Shown: positions 1-5,138 of the stretch, in pieces
How positions within the stretch are numbered: the first letter of the stretch is position 1
Layout of the letters: every line of letters begins with the position of its first letter
Assembly: GCA_903866285.1 (NCBI GenBank)
Contig: CAIPMZ010000097.1
Span: 1 to 8,375 of the forward strand
DNA: 8,375 nt
Reading direction: 5' to 3'
From: an uncultured bacterium
GTDB taxonomy: Bacteria > Patescibacteriota > Minisyncoccia > Moranbacterales > GWC2-37-73
The notes under the pieces: model-generated
The model's database searches: none
The model's input: only the letters and a program-made list of their open reading frames with translations
What the model was told of the DNA's origin: nothing
Program-made: the position numbers and the translations under genes

Positions 1-57
1 AACCTCCTCCTCCATCTTCGGAAAACTTTGCCCGGCGTCAACTTTTCTAAAGTTCAT
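1..57 (-). CDS. ileS: Isoleucyl-tRNA synthetase, N-terminal fragment (cut by window start)
   Basis: An ATG at 57 opens a frame that runs off the window after 19 codons, reading MNFRKVDAGQSFPKMEEEV. The pattern 'KVD..QSFPK.EEE' is the usual start of class Ia IleRS, just before the segment leading to the ATP-binding HIGH motif, and is common in CPR IleRS. The enzyme charges tRNA-Ile with isoleucine in the cytoplasm. No Shine-Dalgarno sequence precedes the ATG. The assignment is supported independently by the T-box leader upstream, whose predicted specifier codon is AUC (Ile). ValRS or LeuRS would be the alternatives from the peptide alone, but the specifier favours IleRS. The rest of the gene is outside the window. 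Confidence 0.8.
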   Translation of the reverse strand, partial: MNFRKVDAGQSFPKMEEEV

Positions 58-238
58 ATGTTTTTTCAAATAAATAATTACCAACTTTATTAAAAATTCG
101 TGATGCTATTTTAGTTGTTAATTTCTAATTTTCAATTTTCAATTTTGAATCAATTTTTAATTTCTAAATTTTTAATGTTTCAAACATTCAAACATTAAGA
201 TTTCATTCGAAATTCAAAATTCAAAATTCGAAATTAAT
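58..238. repeat. AT-rich degenerate repeat tract in the ileS leader, between T-box terminator and start codon
   Basis: About 180 nt with no gene. The part from about 118 to 238 is made of variants of AATTTTCAATTTT on the left and the inverted form ATTCAAAATTC on the right, with AATGTTT-C-AAACATT (a perfect 7-bp inverted repeat) and a further copy of CAAACATT between them. The left block (about 120-155) and right block (about 205-236) are imperfect inverted complements, so the ileS mRNA could fold a long weak hairpin here when the T-box reads through. No start codon with a ribosome site or RNA gene is visible in it. Confidence 0.6.
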
Positions 239-272
239 AAAAAATGCCCTTACGCAAAAAATGCATAAGGAC
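239..272 (-). terminator. Intrinsic terminator of the T-box leader
   Basis: On the minus strand a hairpin with 9-11 bp (arms 262-272 and 246-256, with two G-U wobbles) and a 5-nt U-rich loop is followed by an A and then six U residues (244-239). The 5' arm contains the CCUU and adjacent GU that the T-box needs for the antiterminator, so the two folds are mutually exclusive. That is the expected off-state when tRNA-Ile is charged. Confidence 0.85.
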
Positions 273-281
273 GCGTGTCAC

Positions 282-297
282 GTCGCCGTCGAGCGAC
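282..297 (-). other. Extra GC-rich hairpin inside the antiterminator
   Basis: GTCGC and GCGAC arms (5 bp, 6-nt loop) sit between the two strands of the antiterminator (275-309). Classical antiterminators close with a short loop; here about 35 nt are accommodated and this small helix probably stacks to compact them. Confidence 0.5.
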
Positions 298-327
298 TGT
301 GAAAATATAGCGTGGTACCACCTTAGT

Positions 328-398
328 TTAGCTTATAGCTTATAGCTTATAGCTTATAGAAAAAATTCCTAAAAGCTAACGAAGCTAACGAAGCTAAA
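328..398. repeat. Tandem repeats within T-box Stem III (7-bp and 9-bp units)
   Basis: Plus-strand 331-358 is four exact copies of the 7-mer GCTTATA. Positions 373-390 are two exact copies of the 9-mer AAGCTAACG, followed by a partial third copy to 398. Together they fill most of the loop of Stem III, whose closing 8 bp are 327-334 with 391-398. Because the two repeat blocks contain complementary AGCT-centred words, they can extend Stem III as an imperfect helix. The same words recur at 5136-5168. Confidence 0.75.
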
Positions 399-510
399 GC
401 CCTCTTTCCAGCTGTTACGGGCCTACCCGGCAAATTCTAATCTTCGCCTTATCGGCGAATTTCTTTTTGCAGCTCTGGAGTGATAGCTCCTTCATCGCCT
501 TTTTCAAAAA

Positions 511-711
511 CTATTTTATTACTAAGCTCTTCTGACTTTTTAACTGCTTTTCCACTATTGAAACTCTCTGCTCAATTTTCTCAAACCAACTTTCTTCCAT
601 TTTACCAGCCTTTTTTCCTTTCTCTAACTCAGTTCTAATTGCAACAACCTCATCGGCTATTTTAGAAAGCTGATTTTCAGAACCTATGCTATTAATTGCC
701 TGCTTTTTCAT
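511..711 (-). CDS. Small coiled-coil-like hypothetical protein
   Basis: A 66-aa frame from ATG at 711 (a GTG two codons earlier, at 717, is also open). The protein is rich in Lys and Glu, has no membrane segment or signal peptide, and its middle and end (ELEKGKKAGK..WFEKIEQRVSIVEKQLK) look like a charged amphipathic helix or coiled coil. I do not recognise the family. It begins 15 nt after the stop of the glycosyltransferase gene, but a good promoter in that gap, with its -10 ending 6 nt before the ATG, suggests it is transcribed as a leaderless mRNA. A -1 frame downstream stays open to 450 (SEELSNKIVFEKGDE..), but that stretch is the T-box Stem I, so I regard the extension as fortuitous. Real gene status is likely but not certain. 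Confidence 0.5.
   Translation of the reverse strand: MKKQAINSIGSENQLSKIADEVVAIRTELEKGKKAGKMEESWFEKIEQRVSIVEKQLKSQKSLVIK
513..547 (-). promoter_or_regulatory. Possible promoter of the T-box/ileS transcript
   Basis: Minus-strand TAAAAT (518-513; 5 of 6 to TATAAT) with a weak TTAAAA 19 nt upstream. A start about 7 nt downstream would fall near 506, just ahead of Stem I (499), which is where the leader should begin. It overlaps the end of the small ORF. The -35 is poor and the spacing long, so this is a positional argument more than a motif match. Confidence 0.3.
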
Positions 712-717
712 AATCAC

Positions 718-746
718 AGTATAAAGCTATTTCAAACTTTTGTAAA
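718..746 (-). promoter_or_regulatory. Promoter for the small ORF, predicting a leaderless mRNA
   Basis: On the minus strand TTTACA (5 of 6 to the -35 consensus, 746-741) and TATACT (5 of 6 to the -10 consensus, 723-718) are separated by exactly 17 nt. Six bases, GTGATT, then lead to the ATG at 711. Initiation 7 nt after the -10 would place the start on or next to the A of ATG. It overlaps the last codons of the glycosyltransferase gene. Confidence 0.55.
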
Positions 747-1890
747 TCTCCAGCGTCTGCCTAGCAGTTTTCTCCCAATCAAATTTCTTAGCTTGCTCCA
801 GACCTTTGGCCCGAAGCTCGTCGCAGAGAACTGGATCATTAGCCAAGGTACTCAGCGCATTAGTTATTTCTGAAACGTTCAGTGGATTAATAAGCAGTGC
901 CGCCTCGCCCGCAAGTTCCGGCAAAGAGGCCACATTAGAAACAATGGCCGGAGTTTGAGTCGCAAAAGCCTCGAGCACCGTCATTCCGAAACCTTCATGG
1001 AAAGAGGGCATAATAAAAAACTGCGCCCCGCGAAAAAGTGGCACTAGTTCATCGCCAATAATATAGCCTGTAAAAATCACATCTTTAATCAAACCTAAAT
1101 CCTTAATAATCTGTTGATAAGTCCGCGACATCCAACCTCGCTTGCCAGCCAGCACTAATTGGAAATCAAACCGACCACCATTTTGTTTTTTCTGAAGATT
1201 TTTAAATTTCGCAAAAGCTTCTAAAAGTTGCGCGATATTTTTAGACGGTTCCAGCGTACCTAAAAATAAAATATATTTCTTACTGATATCATATTTACTT
1301 AAGATTTTTGCGCTGCTCACTTCTGGCGCTTGAAAAAATCGCCCATCTAAACCGCTGTAAACAACCTGTACTTTTTCCTGGGCAATCCTTAAGTGCTTTT
1401 TTAACTCCTCTTTAACTGAATTTGAAACCGCAATAATCTTGACTGCCTTAGCTGCCATCAAATTAGAAACAGCTTTATCGCGAGTTCGCCCAACTGCTGG
1501 TAAATACTGCGGAATTTCAAAAGCAGCCATATCATGAAAAGTCACAATGGTCTTACCAGAAAAACCAATCGGAATCCGATTTAGGGCGGAAGTTGAATGC
1601 AGCACGTCCAATTTTTCTTTTTGCAAAGTTGCTGTTCCTAAAATTTCGCTATAAGCTCCTGGCAAATATTTTTTATAATCCGAAAAAGGATAGAATCTAA
1701 TTTGTACATTCGGCCTGCTAAATTTCTTGACATCTTTTTCGCGTACCCGAAAATCAAAAAAGAGCACGTATTCATTTTCGCTGTCGATTTCCAGCAAATG
1801 TCGAATCAGTTGATAGGTATAGTGACCCACCCCAATTGCATCGCCCTTCGCCGGGTTCAAAATAGATCTCGCATCAATTCCAATTCGCAT
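727..1890 (-). CDS. Glycosyltransferase family 4 (GT-B, RfaB-like)
   Basis: A 387-aa retaining glycosyltransferase of the GT4 type, probably adding sugars to a surface polysaccharide or lipid-linked glycan at the cytoplasmic face of the membrane. The N-terminal Rossmann half opens with MRIGIDARSI and a Gly-rich loop (GVGHYT), typical for acceptor binding. The C-terminal donor half has LGTLEPSKN with Lys217, the LVLAGKRGW strand, FTGYI, and the EX7E motif HEGFGMTVLEAFA with Glu299 and Glu307, which contact the nucleotide-sugar. The length is normal for the family and there is no signal peptide. The donor and acceptor cannot be told from sequence; mannosyl- or glucosyl-transfer is typical. The ATG at 1890 has no clear ribosome site. 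It follows argS in the same direction after a 221-nt repeat-rich gap, so co-transcription is uncertain. Confidence 0.93.
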   Translation of the reverse strand: MRIGIDARSILNPAKGDAIGVGHYTYQLIRHLLEIDSENEYVLFFDFRVREKDVKKFSRPNVQIRFYPFSDYKKYLPGAYSEILGTATLQKEKLDVLHSTSALNRIPIGFSGKTIVTFHDMAAFEIPQYLPAVGRTRDKAVSNLMAAKAVKIIAVSNSVKEELKKHLRIAQEKVQVVYSGLDGRFFQAPEVSSAKILSKYDISKKYILFLGTLEPSKNIAQLLEAFAKFKNLQKKQNGGRFDFQLVLAGKRGWMSRTYQQIIKDLGLIKDVIFTGYIIGDELVPLFRGAQFFIMPSFHEGFGMTVLEAFATQTPAIVSNVASLPELAGEAALLINPLNVSEITNALSTLANDPVLCDELRAKGLEQAKKFDWEKTARQTLEIYKSLK

Positions 1891-1900
1891 ACATTTTACT

Positions 1901-2108
1901 GACCAATACTGACTTTACGCAGACCCGCACAGAAATTTTCTGCATTAGTCATCTTTTAGCCAATATTAATCTTTTTTACTATAAAACTAGTCTATATTTA
2001 TTAATTTTCAACAATTTACTTTGTCTGTATTGGTCTGTGCTTAGTCCGCATCAGTCCGCATTATACTGGTCTGTATTAGTCCGCGTTCAGTCTGCATTAG
2101 TCCGCATA
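1901..2108. repeat. Degenerate 10-bp tandem repeats between argS and the glycosyltransferase
   Basis: Eight units of roughly GTCYGYRTYA, 9-11 bp each, run from 2023 to 2108 (starts near 2023, 2033, 2044, 2054, 2069, 2079, 2090 and 2100), with one 5-bp interruption at 2064-2068. An inverted copy, GACCAATACTGAC at 1901-1913, matches the complement of 2023-2035 at 12 of 13 positions, so the spacer could fold into a long hairpin. The middle (1952-2022) is AT-rich and holds no gene that I can see. No hairpin followed by a U-run that would serve as an argS terminator is evident. Confidence 0.7.
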
Positions 2109-2111
2109 ATG

Positions 2112-3842
2112 TTACATTTTTTCCGGCGCCTCAACTCCAATCAAGGCCAACGTCTCAGCTAGGACTATTTTAACAGCATTTGCCAGGGAAAGTCTAGCCT
2201 CCGAGAGTTCTGGATTTTGCTCATCAATTACCTTACAAGCGCCATAAAAGGAATGGAATTTATCCGCCAATTTAATAGCATAATGAACAAGCTTATTAAC
2301 TTCATAAGTTTCAGCCACCACCGCGACCAGTTCTGGAAAATTATTGAGCTCTTTCATGAGACTCAATTCTTTCTCATGAACCAACAACTCCAAATTCGCA
2401 TTCTGTGTATTTTTTTCTGCCCCCTGCTCCATGTTCCATGCTTCATGCTTTGCCTTTCTTAAGATACTACTAATTCTAGCATGCGCGTATTGCACATATG
2501 GTCCAGTTGCCCCATCCAGCTTCACGGATTCTTCGATATTGTATTCTATCTTAGATTGTGAAGAATATTTAAGCATGTAAAATTTTAAAGCCCCGATTGC
2601 AATTTGCTCGGCCATATCTGTGTCTGGGAATTTTTCCTTCACTTTTCGTATAGTTTCCTCAATTAAAAATGTTGCTGGGATAATATTTCCTTTCCTGGAA
2701 GACATCATCTCACTGCCTTTCAGAGAAACAAACTCGTAACCGACATGCTGCATGTCCTTGTGAAAACCCATGCATTCAAGAATTTTAAATAACTGCTTGA
2801 AATACAAACTCTGACGTAAATCAACCACAACAACGCTTCGATCAATCGCAAACTCCTTAAATTTTTTCACTGCCAATGAAATATCCTTAAGTCCATAAAG
2901 CGCGCTCCCATCTTTTCTAACTAATACAAGCACTCCTAATCCAGCCTCCTCTAAATCAGCTACGATAGCGCCCTGACTTTCTTTGATACAAGAAACTTTC
3001 AGTAATTCCTTGAGCATTTTTTTACCTTCAAGTTCCTCTTCACTTTCCCAAAAATATACGTCAAAGGACACCCTCAACTGCTCATAAATTTTTTGAAATT
3101 CAGCTAGTGACCATTGTTTTGTTTTCTCCCATAATTGAACTAACACTGGATCACCCTTTTCAAATTGATTTTGAATACGCTTAAATTCATTTTCAAATTC
3201 AGGATTTTTTTCAATAGCCTGCACTGCCTCAGTATAAACTTTTCCCAAAAATTCAGCTTTGTTTAAAATTTCATCTAGCTTTTCCTGACTGTGAAACTTG
3301 GTGATACCCCACAAACATTTTGCAATGTGTGATCCAGTGTCACCAATATAGTTTGCGCCAATCACCTGACTGCCAGCTTTTCTGATTACCCTAACAAGTG
3401 CATCACCGATGAAAACATTGCGCAGGTGACCAATATGAAATTCTTTATGTGTATTTGGTTGGGAAAATTCTATCATCACTTTTTCTTTTTTCTTTTTGCA
3501 ATTTCCAAAACTATCTTTTTCGGTGTTTATTTTCGCAGTCAAATCCTGTAAATATTTTTTCGACAAATAAAAATTCAAATACCCCGGCGCCGCCACTTCA
3601 ACCTTCTCAAGAGCTTGTAATTTATAATTTGTAATTTGTAATTTGATTGCCTCAGAAATCTCCATTGGACTTTTTCCCACCTTTTTTGCCAACACCATCG
3701 CGATATTGCAAGCGTAATCCCCAAATTGCTCACTTTTTGGATAATCAATAATAATTTCGGGTTTATCAAAATCAGGCCAACTTTCGGCCTTTTTTGCCTC
3801 AAACAAGGCATTTTCGATAATTTTTTGAATTTCCTTTTTCAT
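2112..3842 (-). CDS. argS: Arginyl-tRNA synthetase
   Basis: A class Ia synthetase that attaches arginine to tRNA-Arg in an ATP-dependent, tRNA-requiring reaction. From the ATG at 3842 it is 576 aa, a normal size. Domains in order are the ArgRS-specific N-terminal tRNA-binding domain (about 1-110, with the FGDYACNIAM motif), the catalytic domain with HIGH at residues 136-139 (H-I-G-H-LRN), the KMSKS loop as MSSRKG at 380-385, and the DALR anticodon-binding domain (DGATGPYVQYAHARI onward), ending in APEKM near the C-terminus as in full-length homologues. An in-frame GTG at 3857 is possible, but it lies on top of the -10 box. The ATG gives a leaderless mRNA and a cleaner N-terminus, so I prefer it. 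Two repeat-derived peptides lie inside (see separate entries). It starts 36 nt after the rsmI stop, with its own promoter in the gap. Confidence 0.97.
   Translation of the reverse strand: MKKEIQKIIENALFEAKKAESWPDFDKPEIIIDYPKSEQFGDYACNIAMVLAKKVGKSPMEISEAIKLQITNYKLQALEKVEVAAPGYLNFYLSKKYLQDLTAKINTEKDSFGNCKKKKEKVMIEFSQPNTHKEFHIGHLRNVFIGDALVRVIRKAGSQVIGANYIGDTGSHIAKCLWGITKFHSQEKLDEILNKAEFLGKVYTEAVQAIEKNPEFENEFKRIQNQFEKGDPVLVQLWEKTKQWSLAEFQKIYEQLRVSFDVYFWESEEELEGKKMLKELLKVSCIKESQGAIVADLEEAGLGVLVLVRKDGSALYGLKDISLAVKKFKEFAIDRSVVVVDLRQSLYFKQLFKILECMGFHKDMQHVGYEFVSLKGSEMMSSRKGNIIPATFLIEETIRKVKEKFPDTDMAEQIAIGALKFYMLKYSSQSKIEYNIEESVKLDGATGPYVQYAHARISSILRKAKHEAWNMEQGAEKNTQNANLELLVHEKELSLMKELNNFPELVAVVAETYEVNKLVHYAIKLADKFHSFYGACKVIDEQNPELSEARLSLANAVKIVLAETLALIGVEAPEKM
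2425..2450. repeat. Copy of the CATGGAACATGGAGCA repeat inside argS
   Basis: Plus-strand TGCTCCATGTTCCATG (2425-2440) is identical to 8149-8164 upstream of uvrA, and the inverse complement of this word family also occurs at 7969-7999. In argS it encodes KHEAWNMEQG, following ILRKA in the anticodon-binding domain, where homologues usually have a variable loop. The frame is kept open. Confidence 0.65.
3615..3645. repeat. 7-bp tandem repeat inside argS
   Basis: Four consecutive units of (G/A)TAATTT (3617-3644) encode KLQITNYKLQ in the N-terminal domain. Words of this kind (ATTACAAATT) look like the AT-rich intergenic repeats in this window rather than like conserved ArgRS sequence. The reading frame is intact. 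Confidence 0.6.
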
Positions 3843-3848
3843 CCTCTT

Positions 3849-3878
3849 ATTATACACTTATCTCAGATATTTTATCAA
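3849..3878 (-). promoter_or_regulatory. argS promoter, predicting a leaderless mRNA
   Basis: On the minus strand TTGATA (5 of 6 to the -35 consensus, 3878-3873) is followed after 18 nt by a perfect TATAAT (3854-3849), then AAGAGG and the ATG at 3842. Transcription starting about 7 nt beyond the -10 would begin at the initiator codon. The -35 touches the rsmI stop codon (3881-3879), so argS can be expressed independently of rsmI. The AGAGG could be mistaken for a Shine-Dalgarno site but has no spacing to the ATG. Confidence 0.7.
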
Positions 3879-4580
3879 CTAATAAACAATCACCGAAAAT
3901 TCCCCTTTCATTTTCTCAGGATGAGTAGCGAAATAGCTTTCGATTTCTGCAACATCTCCGCGGACGATTTCTTCAAACAGCTTAGTTAATTCCCTGCCGA
4001 TAATAATTCGCTTTCCGGAGCTCAACTCCGGTTCGGAGTTGAGCTCCGAAGTTTGCAATGCCTGCAACAATTTTAAATTTTTAATCACCCGATGCGGAGA
4101 ATCATAATAGACAACTGGAATTTCTAAAGCGGCCACTTTTTTAAAAAAAGTTTCGCGTCCTTTTTTATGCGGTGGAAAACCTAAAAAAGTAAAAGTTTGC
4201 ATATCAATTCCACTGACGCTAATTAGGGTTGCCAAAGCTGACGCGCCAGGAATTGGCACCACTGTAAAATTTCCCAACAAGGCTTGCTCGACTAACTTAT
4301 TCCCCGGATCAGAAATCCCCGGCGTGCCAGCGTCACTAGCGTAAGCCACGCTTTTCCCTTCAGCCAGCAGCGCCAGAATTTTTCCAAACTGAGCCTCTCC
4401 ACTGTGGTGATGGAGTGAAAGCAAGGGCTTGGATATGCTATAATGTGAAAGTAGGCGACTAGTTACCCGCGTGTCCTCGCAAGCAATCGCCTCGACTTCT
4501 TTCAGCACGCGTAGCGCCCGCAGTGTGATATCCTCCAAATTTCCAATCGGGGTAGCCACAATGTATAAAATTCCATTCAT
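3879..4580 (-). CDS. rsmI: 16S rRNA (cytidine-1402-2'-O)-methyltransferase
   Basis: A 233-aa SAM-dependent enzyme of the tetrapyrrole-methylase fold that 2'-O-methylates C1402 of 16S rRNA in the ribosomal P site. Diagnostic motifs are VATPIGNLEDIT (8-19), ACEDTR (33-38), SDAGTPGISDPG (82-93), the PGASA SAM-loop segment (111-115), DSPHR (160-164) and RELTK. It ends shortly after KGEFSVIVY, so the C-terminal extension found in many proteobacterial RsmI proteins is absent, as is common in reduced genomes. Residues 178-189 (SELNSEPELSSG) come from a palindromic insert not expected in the family. No ribosome site precedes the ATG; upstream lies an 8-bp tandem repeat. It is divergent from the membrane protein gene at 4677. 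Confidence 0.96.
   Translation of the reverse strand: MNGILYIVATPIGNLEDITLRALRVLKEVEAIACEDTRVTSRLLSHYSISKPLLSLHHHSGEAQFGKILALLAEGKSVAYASDAGTPGISDPGNKLVEQALLGNFTVVPIPGASALATLISVSGIDMQTFTFLGFPPHKKGRETFFKKVAALEIPVVYYDSPHRVIKNLKLLQALQTSELNSEPELSSGKRIIIGRELTKLFEEIVRGDVAEIESYFATHPEKMKGEFSVIVY
4016..4048. repeat. 33-bp palindrome inserted in frame in rsmI
   Basis: Two perfect 15-bp arms (4016-4030 CGGAGCTCAACTCCG and 4034-4048) flank the 3-nt loop GTT. The unit is exactly 11 codons long and lies in the loop between the DSPHR helix and the RELTK strand, where homologues typically have only a short link. It is much more GC-rich than its surroundings. It would form a strong hairpin in the mRNA but lacks a U-run, so it should not act as a terminator. 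Confidence 0.8.
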
Positions 4581-4616
4581 AAAGTTATAAAGTTATAAAG
4601 TTATAAAGTTATAAAG
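4579..4616. repeat. 8-bp tandem repeat upstream of rsmI
   Basis: Four exact plus-strand copies of TTATAAAG (4585-4616) plus a partial copy (4579-4584) that reaches into the rsmI start codon. On the coding strand each unit reads CTTTATAA, so it offers TATAAC, a -10-like hexamer, every 8 bp immediately before the ATG. The array therefore occupies the rsmI promoter position. Looser ACTTTA-type words continue to about 4660 towards the divergent gene. Confidence 0.8.
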
Positions 4617-4676
4617 TATTTTTCTGAATTTACTTTACGAACTTTACAAACTTTAAAACTTTTTACTAAGTTTTAT

Positions 4677-5138
4677 ATGATTCTAATCACTCACGCCCTC
4701 GTTGGCGCGGCCCTAGGCAAACAAATCGGAAACCCATTTATTATAGCACCCCTAGCCATCGCCCTCCACTTTTGCCTAGATACTTTTCGTCACGGAGAAT
4801 ATCTTAATCGACAATCAACTTTTAAAAACACAACCTGGAAAGTAGCTCTCGACTTATTTTCAGGTTTAATTATAGTAACGCTATATTTAAAATTTTCACA
4901 CTCCTCAATTGAAACCCTCCAAAATGTTTTTATTGGAACATTTTTTTCCCTCCTTCCCGATCTCACTACCGTCCTATACTGGAAATTCCACGCCAACTTT
5001 CTCAAAAAAATCTATGCTTTTCACGAATGGGTTCATCCCTATCCCAAAGGCGACCAGCGTTACGATTGGAACCTGCGAAATTCATCCAATGATATAATCT
5101 TCTCACTAATCGCAATTTCTATCCTTCTCTTTTTCTAA
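4677..5138 (+). CDS. Small polytopic membrane protein, possibly YdjM-like metal-dependent hydrolase
   Basis: A 153-aa hydrophobic protein with about four membrane segments (roughly 3-34, 56-73, 81-102 and 138-153). Conserved-looking polar residues sit at membrane edges: His6 in ITHALVG, His31-x3-Asp35-x3-His39 in LHFCLDTFRHGEYL, LLPDL with Asp95, and HEWVH (His116, His120). An early His followed by H-x3-D-x3-H recalls the inner-membrane metal-dependent hydrolase family (YdjM/LexA-binding type). That is a resemblance seen by eye, not a search result, so treat it as an uncharacterised membrane protein. It is the only complete plus-strand gene here, divergent from rsmI (96 nt between starts) and convergent with uvrA (30 nt between stops). 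No Shine-Dalgarno or convincing promoter is visible before the ATG. Confidence 0.75.
   Translation: MILITHALVGAALGKQIGNPFIIAPLAIALHFCLDTFRHGEYLNRQSTFKNTTWKVALDLFSGLIIVTLYLKFSHSSIETLQNVFIGTFFSLLPDLTTVLYWKFHANFLKKIYAFHEWVHPYPKGDQRYDWNLRNSSNDIIFSLIAISILLFF

Larger units (their letters stand above)
239..506 (-). ncRNA. T-box riboswitch leader of ileS with truncated Stem I
   Basis: cis-acting leader that senses uncharged tRNA-Ile and lets transcription continue into ileS. Reading on the minus strand: (1) a short Stem I at 499-469, GGC-GAUGA (kink-turn-like) then hairpin GGAG-CUAUCA-CUCC followed by AGAGCUGC. The AUC at 484-482 is the specifier (Ile), followed by the usual A. (2) A perfect 6-bp hairpin UUCGCC-GAUAA-GGCGAA (459-443). 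(3) GCCGGG..GCCCGUAACAGC (431-411), matching the conserved CCGUUA-type element after Stem I. (4) Stem III, UUUAGCUU (398-391) with AAGCUAAA (334-327). (5) The T-box: AAGG-UGGUACC-ACGC (324-310) pairs with GCGU-CCUU (274-267). (6) A terminator. UGGU in the bulge fits an ACCA acceptor end (A73), as in tRNA-Ile. The motif matches are from memory of the Rfam family and no covariance search was run. Confidence 0.88.

Noticed and set aside
331..398. CRISPR-like array
   Set aside because: Units are 7 and 9 bp with no spacers; they are simple tandem repeats inside a T-box stem.
450..510. Peptide-like -1 frame continuation (VFEKGDE..ELQKEIRR) of the small ORF
   Set aside because: The same bases match conserved T-box Stem I strands (GAUGAAGGAG and CCAGAGCUGC) and no start codon or true slippery heptamer is present, so the peptide is most simply fortuitous.
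3575..3811. 78-codon minus-strand ORF overlapping argS
   Set aside because: It lies in another frame of the conserved ArgRS N-terminal domain and is Trp/Arg-rich in the way of an out-of-frame translation.
3843..3857. GTG at 3857 as the argS start
   Set aside because: It coincides with the region of a perfect -10 box and adds only five non-conserved residues; the ATG at 3842 is better placed.
4016..4048. Intrinsic terminator within rsmI
   Set aside because: The hairpin is strong but has no U-run on either strand and lies inside an intact reading frame.
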